The position numbers were made by a program, and so were the translations under genes. Source: Neoroseomonas terrae (GTDB lineage Bacteria > Pseudomonadota > Alphaproteobacteria > Acetobacterales > Acetobacteraceae). Taken from it: 64,000 bases of DNA. Shown piece by piece: positions 8,658 to 17,755 of the stretch. A model generated the notes under the pieces. It saw only the letters and a program-made list of their open reading frames with translations, did no database searches and had not been told where the DNA came from. The stretch is from NCBI RefSeq assembly GCF_018129025.1, contig NZ_JAAEDI010000010.1:124001-188000 (forward strand), written 5' to 3'. Within the stretch, counting starts at the first letter, position 1. Each line of letters begins with the position of its first letter.

Positions 8658-9458
8658 CTATTGCGCAGCCGCGAGACGCCGCACGAAGGTCGGCTGCTGC
8701 TCGAGCCAGGCTTCGTAATCGGGCGGCTCGGCCACCACGACGCGGGCCCGCATGACGGCGTGGCCTAGCCCGCAGAGCTCTGCGCAGATCGCTTCGAACG
8801 TGCCCGTACGCGTCGGCGTCAGCCAGAAGGACGTGACCTGCCCAGGCACCATGTCCATCTTCGCGCGGAACTCGGGCACGTAGAAATTGTGCAGCACGTC
8901 CACCGCGCGCAGGCGAACGTGGACCGGCCGCCCGATCGGCAACTGAAGCTCGCCGCCCTCCACGATGACGTCGTCCTGCCCTGACGGGTCAGCGGGGTCG
9001 ATACCAAGTGGGTTCTCCGGGCCGACGAAGCGGACATTGACCGTGCCAAGCCTCCCGTCGCGGCCCGGCAAGCGGTAGCTCCACTGCCATTGCTGTCCGA
9101 CGATCTCGATCTCGGTGGCGTCGGGCGGCACGGTGATGAAGCGCTGCCAGACGATCAGTCCGGGTGCAAGCATGGCCGCGACGCCGACCGCCGTACCGAT
9201 GGTCAGCCACCATTCGAGCTTCTTGTTTTCCGGCTCGTGTTCCGCCTTGTGGCCGGGTCGGTGGCGGAAGCGCAGGACGCAATACGACATGAACAGGACG
9301 ACGGCGGTGAAGACGACGCCGGTTATCCAGAACGTGACGATCAGCGTGTCATCAATGTACGTCCAGTTCGACGCGATCGGCGTCCACCACCAAGGGCTGA
9401 GCAGGTGAAAGAGGATAGAGCCGACGGCCACGGCTATCAGGGCGATCGCTACCGGCAT
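8658..9458 (-). CDS. ctaC: Cytochrome c oxidase subunit II
   Basis: CuA-bearing subunit that accepts electrons from cytochrome c in the periplasm. The 266 residues contain two N-terminal membrane helices (about 5-22 and 40-62), the aromatic QQWQWSYR patch near the electron entry site, and the CuA ligands: His in VLHNFYVP and CAELCGLGHAVM, with two Cys, Glu, His and Met. There is no fused cytochrome c domain. The start is uncertain: ATG 9458 gives a sensible helix but has no strong Shine-Dalgarno, and ATG 9512 is possible. First gene of the minus-strand aa3 operon; a promoter-like site lies near 9757-9785. Confidence 0.93.
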   Translation of the reverse strand: MPVAIALIAVAVGSILFHLLSPWWWTPIASNWTYIDDTLIVTFWITGVVFTAVVLFMSYCVLRFRHRPGHKAEHEPENKKLEWWLTIGTAVGVAAMLAPGLIVWQRFITVPPDATEIEIVGQQWQWSYRLPGRDGRLGTVNVRFVGPENPLGIDPADPSGQDDVIVEGGELQLPIGRPVHVRLRAVDVLHNFYVPEFRAKMDMVPGQVTSFWLTPTRTGTFEAICAELCGLGHAVMRARVVVAEPPDYEAWLEQQPTFVRRLAAAQ

Positions 9459-10029
9459 GGGATGCGACCACTCGGCTTGGCAGACCGGTGCGCACCGCGC
9501 CGGACTTGGCATATCGCGCTCGCGTTGGGCCGGAAGACGGAGCGGTGTCGCCGTGGTTCACGGGACACAACCATCGCCACGGAGGGTGAGCGCGTGGTGC
9601 TCAATCCTCCACCGAAGCGACGAAGCTCTCGCTGCGGCTTGGCCGCAGAAACCGTGCTCGCCATAACGCCACTGTCTCCGTTTCCCTCCGCGCCAGCACC
9701 TGCCGCGGGGTTACGCAGACTCCTGATCGTCGACTAAGTCACAGAATTTGCTTATATATCTACCGATGCGCCCGCAATGAGTCAAGTGTTCGTGGTCTTC
9801 AGTCCGGCAGAACCGTGGCGTCGTCGTAGCACAATACGCGGACAGGCGACCTCCGCTCGCCACTGAGCGTGGTGCTGGACCTTCTTGCGGTCGACCTTGG
9901 TGCAATCATGGCAGGATTGTCGGAGCAAGACGCGAAGAGCATCGCGCCTCGCGCCCATCACTGAAGCGCCGGAGTGCCGTGCTGCGGTTTCCAACCATCA
10001 CCTTCCGAGGGCGTCGGCCCCCGGGCTGA
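9459..10029. other. Noncoding region upstream of ctaC
   Basis: No reading frame here has a recognisable product. It contains the leader of ctaC and an unusually AT-rich patch near 9740-9765 inside the promoter-like site annotated separately. The right part borders a decayed AraC gene and may itself be gene remnant. Confidence 0.5.
9757..9785 (-). promoter_or_regulatory. Sigma70-like promoter for aa3 oxidase operon
   Basis: Read on the minus strand, TTGACT (9780-9785) and TAGATA (9757-9762) are separated by exactly 17 bases, inside an AT-rich patch that stands out locally. Transcription would start near 9750 and run into ctaC through a leader of about 290 bases. Prediction only. Confidence 0.45.
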
Positions 10030-10407
10030 GTTCGTGCGATCAGACGGCTGCGCGGACTCTGCGCAGCGATCGGCGTTTCCCGGCCGCAAGGCGCATGCGC
10101 CTTCATGGCGACGGTCGGTGTCAGCCCGCGCAGCTATCTCAAGGCGCGGCGGCTGATGCTGGCGCAGCGCGCCCTCCGCGCGACAGAAAGCCCCCTGACG
10201 CTTACGAAGTCGGTCGCGCTCGTGCACGGCTTCTCGCACCACGGCCATTTCGCACGGGACACCAAGGCGCTGTTCGGCGAGCCGCGCCGCGACCCTCGCA
10301 GAAGGCCATCGAGACGCCGCCGATTGACGCCTGATCTGCGGGTCCGCGGGCGGCTCGTGGAGGCCGAACGTCATGCGACAGCGGCAGGAACGCTCGCCCA
10401 ATGGTAA
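10030..10407 (+). pseudogene. Decayed AraC family regulator, C-terminal DNA-binding part
   Basis: After an in-frame TGA at 10027, the frame reads through most of an AraC double helix-turn-helix. LRGLCAAIGVS matches the first helix-turn-helix. GVSPRSYLKARRLMLAQRAL matches the linker helix. SVALVHGFSHHGHFARD and KALFGEP match the second helix-turn-helix. The segment between (SRPQGACAF) departs from the usual SxRTLxYAF. After LFGEP the frame turns Arg-rich, while a neighbouring frame reads ATLAEGHRDAAD, closer to a family C-terminus, so a frameshift near 10285 is likely. No N-terminal ligand domain is visible upstream. It is most simply a degraded gene. Confidence 0.6.
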
Positions 10408-10468
10408 AAGCTCAACGGTGCGTCAGCCGAAGGGTCTGCAGACCTTCCTCGTCCCGATGCTTCACCGG

Positions 10469-12019
10469 TCAGCCGATCTTTACCACGTCGTCCGGTTTCC
10501 AGGTCTGGTCGTAGAACTCGATGCCCGTGCCGTAGAGGCGCAGCGTCACCAGGAAGTTCCGCCCGTCCTGCACCTGGATCCAGTTGGACTCCGGAGCGGC
10601 TGCGGGACGAGAAGCAGCGAAGTACAGGTCAATGGACCCGTCACCGTTCTTTTGCACCTTGTTGTAGCCGTTGATGGAGGGCAGGCGCTGCGGCGTCTCG
10701 GGCATGGTGCCATCGGTGATGTTGTAGGCCGTGACCGCCCAGAACAAGCCGGCCGGAATCCCGGGTGGAATATGCAGGCGATAGGCGTTCGACCCGCTCA
10801 GGAACTGCCCATCCTTGTCGCGCACGGTCAGGGGATACTTCGAGCCGGCGCCCGTGGTCCGCATCACCATCGCCGGTGCCGAGGAATAGGCCACCTGAAA
10901 GAAGGTCGCGCGCTGCATCGCGTCGAGGTAGCTGTCCTGGTACCAGTCGGCGGTCGCGCCGCCCCAGGCGGACTCCCATTGGCGTCCTTCGTAGTAGAGG
11001 TTGCGCCCGTCCGCGCGGCCGAGCTGGCGCCGGGCCATGATCATGCGCGGTGCCTTCTTCACGGCCTGTTCCAGCAGCGCCTGCTGGCGCGCATCGGGGC
11101 TGAAGGGCCGCCCCTTGATGATGCCGATCTCGGCGAGCGTGCCGCGGACCTCCATGGGCATGCACTCGACCGGCTCGTAATCCACGAAGGCCTTGAGCTT
11201 GGTCCAATAGCTGTTGTCCACCGGATACATCATATTGACCCGACGGCCGGACCCGTTCGGGAACTGCATCGGCTTGATGCGGCGCTCGATTTCGTGAAGA
11301 GGATAAACGCGCGTCTGCTGGGCATTGGCCGCGGCCGGCGCGGGGTTCGGTCCGTTGTCGCCCTGCTCCATCAGCGTGCGGAAGAACAGGAACACGTTGT
11401 AGGTCGAGGAGGTGAAGGCGAAATACCCGCCCGGCACCGGCCCCGCGTAGCCTGGCGGCAACAGCAGATAGAGCCCGCCCTGCGCCCGGTCTGGCCCGAC
11501 GGAACCGACATCGGTGATGGTGCGCTGGAAGAAGTCGGTGAACATGCCGATGACGTTGGCCGGTGCATGGACCACCAGCGGACCCGTCTCCTTCAGGTCC
11601 AGATAGCTCATCGAATAGATCACGTCGGCGTTCGGCGTCGGCACCTGGCACAGGCTGTCCATCCGGTCCTTCCAGATGGGCAGTATGTTGTAGCCCTTGC
11701 CGAAGGTGGCCTCGGAGCCGTCGCGCATGCCGATCACGTTCAGCAGCGGCAGCGTGTTGACGTAGGCGCTGATGGCGCTCTGCAGGAAATACTCGTCGCG
11801 CAGGGCTTCCGCCTCGGCTGGGCCGAGCCAGTTGCCGTTGTTGATCTGCGCCATCAGCGGCGTGAGCACGCCGCCGGGCAGCGCCGCGGCAGAGGCAGCG
11901 GGCGCTGCTGTCGAGTCCGCCGGCGTAGGGCCACCGGTCTGCGCCTGCGCGAGCGTCGCCGCTGGCAGCAGCGCGCTTGCGCTGAGCGCCGCGCGGCGCG
12001 AGACGGATGATGCGGTCAT
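10469..12019 (-). CDS. Exported DUF1254/DUF1214 protein (copy 1)
   Basis: Predicted periplasmic protein of 516 residues of unknown biochemical role. The signal peptide is Tat-like (VSRRAALSASALL, cleavage near AQAQ). The DUF1254 part at about residues 90-240 includes TPNADVIYSMSYLDL and GPLVVHAPANVIGMF. The C-terminal DUF1214 part at about 380-510 includes GLFWAVTAYN, SNWIQVQDGRNFLVTLRLYG and a terminal Trp-Lys-Pro segment. AGGGA lies 8 bases before the ATG at 12019. It follows a second DUF1254/DUF1214 gene by 20 bases, so the two are probably co-transcribed. The two proteins are diverged rather than recent copies. Confidence 0.88.
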   Translation of the reverse strand: MTASSVSRRAALSASALLPAATLAQAQTGGPTPADSTAAPAASAAALPGGVLTPLMAQINNGNWLGPAEAEALRDEYFLQSAISAYVNTLPLLNVIGMRDGSEATFGKGYNILPIWKDRMDSLCQVPTPNADVIYSMSYLDLKETGPLVVHAPANVIGMFTDFFQRTITDVGSVGPDRAQGGLYLLLPPGYAGPVPGGYFAFTSSTYNVFLFFRTLMEQGDNGPNPAPAAANAQQTRVYPLHEIERRIKPMQFPNGSGRRVNMMYPVDNSYWTKLKAFVDYEPVECMPMEVRGTLAEIGIIKGRPFSPDARQQALLEQAVKKAPRMIMARRQLGRADGRNLYYEGRQWESAWGGATADWYQDSYLDAMQRATFFQVAYSSAPAMVMRTTGAGSKYPLTVRDKDGQFLSGSNAYRLHIPPGIPAGLFWAVTAYNITDGTMPETPQRLPSINGYNKVQKNGDGSIDLYFAASRPAAAPESNWIQVQDGRNFLVTLRLYGTGIEFYDQTWKPDDVVKIG

Positions 12020-12039
12020 GTTCGTGATCCCTGCGTCGT

Positions 12040-13536
12040 TCAGCGCTTCTCGACCTTCGGCGGTTGCCACGTGCCATCGAGGACCGACTGCTGCCCCCAA
12101 TAGGCGCGAATGTAGAGGGAGAAATTCTCGTCCGGCGCCGGAATCCAATTGGCCTCCCGCCCCTGGCCGGGATTGTCCTTGCCGGCATAGAGCGTCAGCG
12201 ACCCATCCTGATTGCGCACCAGATTTGTGTTCTTGGTGCCGAGCGAGAAGCGGTTCAGCGGGTTGGCGTGGAACAGATGCTTGTCGTTATAGAGGGTCAT
12301 GGACCAGAAGCCGCGTACAGGTGGCGTCTGCCCCGCTGGGAAGGTGATTGCATAACTGCCGGCGCCATGCAGCTGCGTGCCGTCGCCGTCGAGATCGGTG
12401 TAGAAGTACTGCGTCTCGTTCGGGCGGTTGTCGAACATGTTCGATTTCGCGGTGCCGAGCCGGTTGAAGTAGTCCACGCCGAACTGCGCGTTGTTTTTCG
12501 ATCGGTTCCAGTTGTTGCCGGCCGGCACGCCGTTGTGGCGCCATTGGAAGAAGGACGCCACGATCTCGCGTTCCGCCGCGACCGCACTCTCGGTCAGCAG
12601 GCGCGCGACGGCCGGGTCAGCCTTCCCGGCGTTGAGCAGCTGTCGAACATTGGCATAGATCGCTTCCTCGCCCGGCTGCGGCGCGATGGCGTCGAGAATC
12701 GCAGGCAACTGCTCGAAGAAGCGTTCCGGGTCCACCCACCGGGTCTCCTCACCGTTGGAGGGGGGCACGGGGAAACTCGGCAGCGCCGCGTAGTCCATCG
12801 TCTTCATGCGGCCGGTGAATTCGGTCAGCGGATAGACCATGACCTGGTTGATCACCGGGCGGATCGCGCGGCGGTCCTCATCGGTGTCGTTCAGGAAGAT
12901 GCGCGGGATCGCGTTGGCGAGTTCGGTTGGGCTGCGCACCACCCCGGTGATGCCTTGTGGAACCCGTCCCTGCCAGCGCGGTCCGGCGATCAGGTAGAAG
13001 CCGCGCCTGGTGCCATAGGGCTTTCCGAGCTGGCCGAACTGGTCCGATCGGCCGTCATAAAGCGCATAGACCCAAAAACGATCGGCGAAGTCGGGCACCT
13101 GGATGACGACCGGCTGCTCGTCCAGGGAGAAGTAGCCATTGCCGTAGACCACGTCCTGGTTCGGGCAGGTGACGAACGTCTCCTCCGGCTTGATGTAGTC
13201 GACGAGCATGGCGATGTAGCCTCGCGGCGCCACCGGCACGATGCCGCCATTCAGGCCGATGCGCGGCGCCTGGGTGATAAGCGCGCGGCGGCTCGATTGG
13301 TTCACCATCGGCCAGGCCCAGGCATAGGCGAACTGCGCCATGGCACGGATATATCCCTCGGGCATGATCACGCCGTCGGCAGGCTTGGTGACTTGGGCGA
13401 AGGTGGCCGGGGTTGCCGAGGTCGGCGCGGCGGCAGATGAGGCGCGGCGCTGCGCTTGCTGAGCCCCTGCGGAAACAGGCACCGCAGCGCCTGCAACGAG
13501 CGATGCAGCAGCCAGGGATCGACGTCTGATTGGCAT
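12040..13536 (-). CDS. Exported DUF1254/DUF1214 protein (copy 2)
   Basis: First gene of a two-gene minus-strand unit, 498 residues. The N-terminus MPIRRRSLAAASLVAGAAV is a Tat-like signal followed by a low-complexity Ala/Ser/Pro linker. DUF1254 shows TCPNQDVVYGNGYFSLDEQP and VIQVPDFADRFWVYALYD (about residues 130-165). DUF1214 shows RGFWSMTLYNDKHLFH and ANWIPAPDENFSLYIRAYWG, ending with DGTWQPPKV. GGGAGA lies 5 bases before ATG 13536; an upstream in-frame start at 13632 lacks such support. The function of the family is not established, and no enzyme motif is visible. Confidence 0.9.
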   Translation of the reverse strand: MPIRRRSLAAASLVAGAAVPVSAGAQQAQRRASSAAAPTSATPATFAQVTKPADGVIMPEGYIRAMAQFAYAWAWPMVNQSSRRALITQAPRIGLNGGIVPVAPRGYIAMLVDYIKPEETFVTCPNQDVVYGNGYFSLDEQPVVIQVPDFADRFWVYALYDGRSDQFGQLGKPYGTRRGFYLIAGPRWQGRVPQGITGVVRSPTELANAIPRIFLNDTDEDRRAIRPVINQVMVYPLTEFTGRMKTMDYAALPSFPVPPSNGEETRWVDPERFFEQLPAILDAIAPQPGEEAIYANVRQLLNAGKADPAVARLLTESAVAAEREIVASFFQWRHNGVPAGNNWNRSKNNAQFGVDYFNRLGTAKSNMFDNRPNETQYFYTDLDGDGTQLHGAGSYAITFPAGQTPPVRGFWSMTLYNDKHLFHANPLNRFSLGTKNTNLVRNQDGSLTLYAGKDNPGQGREANWIPAPDENFSLYIRAYWGQQSVLDGTWQPPKVEKR

Positions 13537-14299
13537 GGCGGTCTCCCACGAAGTCGTGCGTACTGAGTGCGGGCAAAGATTGGGCAATAAAGCCGGCGTG
13601 TTGACCACCCGGTTTCTGCACGGCGCAATCACGGTCGTGCCATGCTCGTTACCGGAGGAAATTCTCCAGAAAAACTGCCGCTGTTCAGCCCAGACGTGGG
13701 AAAAGCCATGAGCGTCGGCTCCCGGCGCTACCGTCGGAGCTGGCCTATGTCTGGCTTGAGGGCGAAGCAGCCAGTGAGCGCCTCAGGCTGCTCGACCAGA
13801 TCATACCCTGGCAGAAGCGCCCGGGCCGCTCAAGCAGCCGGTGCCGGCTGATCGATCTGCGACTTCTTCACTCTGCGCGAGGCTCTGACGGACTCAGCAC
13901 ATCATGGCGCGGCGCAATCTCCGGCGACGCGTGCTCAGTTCAATCCAAAGCCTAAGGCGGAGAACGCCTGAGAACATGGGCGCCGCACGATGCGGCATGA
14001 TGTGCTCCGGCTGCCCAGTAAGCGGGATCCTGTGCCGAGAGCAGCGGGCGACGATGCGGCCGCTGCGAGGCGCCATTGCGGGATCATTTGCCGCGTACGA
14101 GTTGTGAAGCGTTGCGCATGGCGTCCACCTCCGAGACACCTGGGGGCACGGGAAACCGGCTGTGCCTGTCCGCTACGGCGAGGTGCCGTCCCGACCTGTC
14201 GAGCGGCAGCAGGACGACGCCGGACGTCTGCCGACGCGGTGTTGGGGAGCTGAGCGCGTCTCCGCAGGCCCGCGTCGCCAGATTTCCGGGGCTAAGCGG
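13537..14299. other. Intergenic region without a supported gene
   Basis: No frame gives a recognisable protein on either strand. One open stretch from about 13680 to 13960 on the plus strand contains a protein-like helix (ELAYVWLEGEAASERLRLLD) but lacks a start with a ribosome site. It may be a gene remnant. The left end must hold the promoter of the DUF1254 pair; no convincing -35/-10 was found. Confidence 0.4.
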
Positions 14300-15943
14300 C
14301 TAGCTCCGCGGCCGGATATACGCGTACCGGACGAAAGGATCCTGCGAGAAGGTAACGCTGGTGATCCGCCGGCTGGTGACGATGGTCCGGCCCAGCATGA
14401 CCAACGGGACACCGGACGAGGCAGAATCCGCCATCTTGTTCTGCATGACCTGATACGCATCGCGCCGCGCCGCCGCGTCGGCCGAATTCCGAAACCGCCC
14501 ATGCAGCGCATCCGCCTCGGCATCGGCAAAGCGTGCCCAGTTGGTCAGGCCGCTGGTCGGCGTCTTGGAGGCGATGACGAGGTTCGCCAGCGTCGAGGGA
14601 TCATTCAGCCAGATCACGCCCTCATTCATCAGCATCCCGGTCATTTCCTCGTTCTGACCGTTGATGCGGTTGCGGAAGGCGTCGAGAAGCTGCAACGCCG
14701 GTGTCGGCCGCAGATTGGCGGTCACACCGATACCCTTCAACGCATCGGCGATGAGTATGGCGATGTCGTTGTTGTACGGAAGCGCGTTGCTGTACCAGAA
14801 ATCAAAGGCGAAGTTGGCCTTCCCTGCTTCCGCCAGCAGCGCCTTCGCGCGGTCGGGGTCGAAGGTGTAGCGGGCGAAGCTGTTGTTGCAGGTGATATCT
14901 TCCATATTGAAGAAGCAGTCCTGCCGCCGCCCGCGGCCCGACAGTGCGGTACGGATGATGCGGTCGATCGGCATGGCGTAGAGCATCGCCTGGCGCACGC
15001 GCACATCGGTGAACGGCTCCTTGTCCATCGCCATGTGGATGCGCAGGACCGAGGGGGTGTTGCCGTTCATTACCGGGAAGCCGGCGGCGGCGAGAGCATC
15101 GTATTGCCGGCCGCTGAGCCCTTCCGCCGCATAGTCCACCACGCCACCGCGGATCAGCGAGACGAGGTCGGCATTGCCGCGCACGCGCAGGATCACCTGC
15201 TCGAAGGGCGGCTGCCGGCCGGACCAGTGGTTGGGCACGGCGCGGAGCTCAAGCTGCTGTCCCATCGCGCGGTTGGCGACGTAGTAGGGGCCGGTGGTGG
15301 CGACGTTGCGCATCATCCACTCATTCGCCCAGGGGTCGGCGGCCGTGGCGTGCTTCTTCACCTCCACGGAATCGACGATGGCGAACTGGAAGAACTTCAT
15401 CGAGGTCAGTGCCACCGGAATCGCGGTCGGCGTGCCGAGATTGTCGGTGAAGGTGATGCGCACCGTCAGCGGATCGACCGCTTCGATCTGTTCCTGCTTG
15501 AAGATGCCGGCGATGCCGGCTTGGTTGCGGCCGTTGCCGACAATGCCGACAAGGCGCGAGAAGCTGTAGCGCACATCCTCCGAGGTCATCGGATTGCCGG
15601 TGCCATGGAACCTGATGCCCTGCCGCAGCTTGAAGGTGATGACCGGGCCTTCCACCGTCCAGGATTCCGCGAGCTGCGGCACGACCTCTGTCGGATGTGC
15701 CTGCAGCGTGCCGTCGGGCTGCTCGTCGAAGCGCATCTGAACCAGGCGCTCATAGATGTTGACCCCGATCTCCTGATCCTGCTGGCTGCGGGAATCCGCC
15801 GGGTCGAGGCTGGAGATATCCGCCGGGATGGCATGCACCAGCGGGCGCTGGCCGGAGCCCTGCGCGAAGGATTCCCGCGCCGTCACGATGGCTGCGCCGG
15901 AAGCCACGGCGAGCTTGGCGAAATGTCGGCGATCGAGAGTCAT
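14300..15943 (-). CDS. ABC transporter substrate-binding protein, peptide/nickel type (SBP_bac_5)
   Basis: Periplasmic receptor of the oligopeptide-type importer encoded just upstream, 547 residues. The Tat-like signal MTLDRRHFAKLAVASG runs to about residue 27. Family features are DISSLDPADSRSQQD (about 42-56), PQLAESWTVEGPVITFKLRQ, the WSGRQPPFEQVILR region and VRQAMLYAMPIDRII. GGGAAG sits 7 bases before the ATG at 15943. It is the last gene of a minus-strand operon: monooxygenase, two permeases, two ATPases, receptor. The ligand cannot be read from sequence; context suggests a nitrogenous compound. Confidence 0.92.
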   Translation of the reverse strand: MTLDRRHFAKLAVASGAAIVTARESFAQGSGQRPLVHAIPADISSLDPADSRSQQDQEIGVNIYERLVQMRFDEQPDGTLQAHPTEVVPQLAESWTVEGPVITFKLRQGIRFHGTGNPMTSEDVRYSFSRLVGIVGNGRNQAGIAGIFKQEQIEAVDPLTVRITFTDNLGTPTAIPVALTSMKFFQFAIVDSVEVKKHATAADPWANEWMMRNVATTGPYYVANRAMGQQLELRAVPNHWSGRQPPFEQVILRVRGNADLVSLIRGGVVDYAAEGLSGRQYDALAAAGFPVMNGNTPSVLRIHMAMDKEPFTDVRVRQAMLYAMPIDRIIRTALSGRGRRQDCFFNMEDITCNNSFARYTFDPDRAKALLAEAGKANFAFDFWYSNALPYNNDIAILIADALKGIGVTANLRPTPALQLLDAFRNRINGQNEEMTGMLMNEGVIWLNDPSTLANLVIASKTPTSGLTNWARFADAEADALHGRFRNSADAAARRDAYQVMQNKMADSASSGVPLVMLGRTIVTSRRITSVTFSQDPFVRYAYIRPRS

Positions 15944-15977
15944 GGCAGGCTTCCCGTGCTGGTGAGGAGGAACGGCA

Positions 15978-16940
15978 TCAGGCGAGGACCACCGGACAGG
16001 CCACGGCATGGCCCCCACCGGCGTCGATAAGCGGCGGTCGCCGCGTCGTGCAGGCGGGCTGCTGCATCGGGCAGCGGCCGACCAGGCGGCAGGCATCGGG
16101 CGGGTCGATCGGGCTCGGGATCTCGCCGGCGAGGCGCAGGCGCTGCCGCTTCACGCCCCACCGCGCGACCGGTGCCGCCGAGAGCAGGGCGCGCGTATAG
16201 GGATGCAGCGGCCGGGCGAAGACATCTTCCGTCCGGCCCGATTCAACGATGCCGCCGAGATACATCACCGCCACGCGGTCAGCCATGTGGCGCACGACCT
16301 GGAGGTCGTGGCTGATGAAGAGGTAGGCGAGCTTCAACTCGGCCTGGAGACGCTTGAGCAGCTCGAGCATCTGCCCGCGTACCGAGACGTCGAGCGATGC
16401 CGTGGGTTCGTCGAGGATGACGATGTTTGGCTCCGCCGCGAGGGCGCGGGCGATGCCGACCCGCTGGCGCTGCCCACCGCTGAGCTCATGTGGGTAGCGG
16501 TCGAGATGCGCCGGCGTCAGCCCGACCATCTCCATCAGCTCTATCGCGCGCTTCTCGCGCTTCGCGAACGGCATGCGCAGATGCAGGCGCAGGGGCTCAT
16601 GCACGACCTGGCGCACCGTCATGCGCGGGTTGAGCGAGGCGTTCGGGTCCTGGAAGACCATCTGAACTTCGCCATAGAGCTCCGCTAGGCCGAGCGCACC
16701 GAGCGAGCGGATCGAGCGCCCATTGATCAGCACGTCGCCGTCGCTGGGTTCGACCAGGCGTAGGGCGCAGCGTGCAAAGGTGGACTTGCCCGAGCCGCTC
16801 TCGCCGACCAGGGCCAACGTCTCGCCTTCGGCAAGATCGATGTCGACGCCGCTGAGCGCGACGAGGCGCCGACTGCCGCCCACGGGATAAAGCTTCGTCA
16901 GTCCGCTGGTACGCAGGACCACATACGGTTCGGCCCTCAT
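15978..16940 (-). CDS. ABC transporter ATP-binding protein, OppF/DppF type
   Basis: Cytoplasmic ATPase subunit of 320 residues. Walker A is GESGSGKST near residue 50, the Q-loop is in MVFQDPNASLNPR, the signature is LSGGQRQRVGIARAL, Walker B is IVILDEPTASLD, and the switch His is in FISHDL. The C-terminal oligopeptide-ABC extension has a Cys-rich motif (CRLVGRCPMQQPAC) typical of OppD/F proteins. It overlaps the preceding ATPase gene by four bases (ATGA). With its partner it would form the heterodimeric motor of the importer. Confidence 0.95.
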   Translation of the reverse strand: MRAEPYVVLRTSGLTKLYPVGGSRRLVALSGVDIDLAEGETLALVGESGSGKSTFARCALRLVEPSDGDVLINGRSIRSLGALGLAELYGEVQMVFQDPNASLNPRMTVRQVVHEPLRLHLRMPFAKREKRAIELMEMVGLTPAHLDRYPHELSGGQRQRVGIARALAAEPNIVILDEPTASLDVSVRGQMLELLKRLQAELKLAYLFISHDLQVVRHMADRVAVMYLGGIVESGRTEDVFARPLHPYTRALLSAAPVARWGVKRQRLRLAGEIPSPIDPPDACRLVGRCPMQQPACTTRRPPLIDAGGGHAVACPVVLA

Positions 16941-17755
16941 GCCTCGATCATCTCCGGCGTCTCGCCGAGTTGCGAGGCGGCGAGCAGGCGGCGCGTGTAG
17001 TCCTGCCGCGGCCGCGTGAAGATCGCTTCGGTGGTGCCGGTCTCGACGACGCGGCCGGCATTCATCACCACGACACGGTCGCAGGTCTCGGCCACCACGC
17101 CGAGGTCGTGAGTGATCAGGCAGGCCGTCAGTCCGCGCTCCCGCACCAGGTCGCCGATCAGTTCCATGATCGCCGCCTGGATGGTGACGTCGAGGCCGGT
17201 GGTGGGTTCATCGAGTATCAGCAGTTCGGGCTCGCAGACCAGGGCGGCGAGGGCGATCATCGCGCGCTGCGCCATGCCGCCGGAGAACTCATGGGGGTAC
17301 TGACGCGCGCGGCGTTCCGGTTCGGGGATGGAGACGGCGCGCAGCGCCTCGATGGTGCGCTTCATGGCGCGGGAGGCACTACCGCCGTGATGCAGCCGGT
17401 GCACGTCGGCGAGCTGGCGACCGACGGTGAAGACGGGATTCAGCGCGGCGCGCGCATCCTGGAAGACGATGCTGATGCGGCGGCCGCGAATGCCGCGCAT
17501 CTCCTCCGGCTTCAGGGTGAGCAGGTCACGGCCGTCGAACAGGATGCGCCCGGCGCTACGCTGGAAGGTCGGTGGCTGGATGCCGAGGATGGACAGGGCG
17601 GTCAGCGACTTGCCGCTGCCGGTCTCGCCGACGATCGCGGTGACGGTGCCGCGAGGGACCGCAAAGGAGACATCGTGCAGCACCGGCGTCAGCGCGCCGT
17701 TCGGCGACCGGAAGGAACCGCTGAGGCCCTCGATCTCGAGCAAGGGCGAACTCAT
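16937..17755 (-). CDS. ABC transporter ATP-binding protein, OppD/DppD type
   Basis: Partner ATPase of 272 residues. Walker A GETGSGKSLT lies near residue 41. The Q-loop is in IVFQDARAALNP, the signature is FSGGMAQRAMIALAAL, Walker B is LLILDEPTTGLD, and the switch His is in LITHDLG. The start at 17755 overlaps the permease stop codon by four bases (ATGA). The family's long C-terminal Cys-rich extension is shortened: the protein ends soon after the RPRQDYTRRLLAASQ segment, which is common when the paired OppF carries it. Confidence 0.93.
   Translation of the reverse strand: MSSPLLEIEGLSGSFRSPNGALTPVLHDVSFAVPRGTVTAIVGETGSGKSLTALSILGIQPPTFQRSAGRILFDGRDLLTLKPEEMRGIRGRRISIVFQDARAALNPVFTVGRQLADVHRLHHGGSASRAMKRTIEALRAVSIPEPERRARQYPHEFSGGMAQRAMIALAALVCEPELLILDEPTTGLDVTIQAAIMELIGDLVRERGLTACLITHDLGVVAETCDRVVVMNAGRVVETGTTEAIFTRPRQDYTRRLLAASQLGETPEMIEA

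Noticed and set aside
10373-12010. 545-codon plus-strand frame opposite the first DUF1254 gene
   Set aside because: Antisense shadow; the minus-strand gene has a signal peptide, ribosome site and family domains.
13680-13960. Possible small gene containing ELAYVWLEGEAASERLRLLD
   Set aside because: No start codon with a ribosome site in the right frame, no recognisable family, and the C-terminal part becomes random-looking; kept only as a possible remnant in the intergenic note.
14162-16030. 622-codon plus-strand frame opposite the peptide-binding protein gene
   Set aside because: Antisense shadow without domains; the minus-strand frame is a clear SBP_bac_5 protein with a Tat-like signal.
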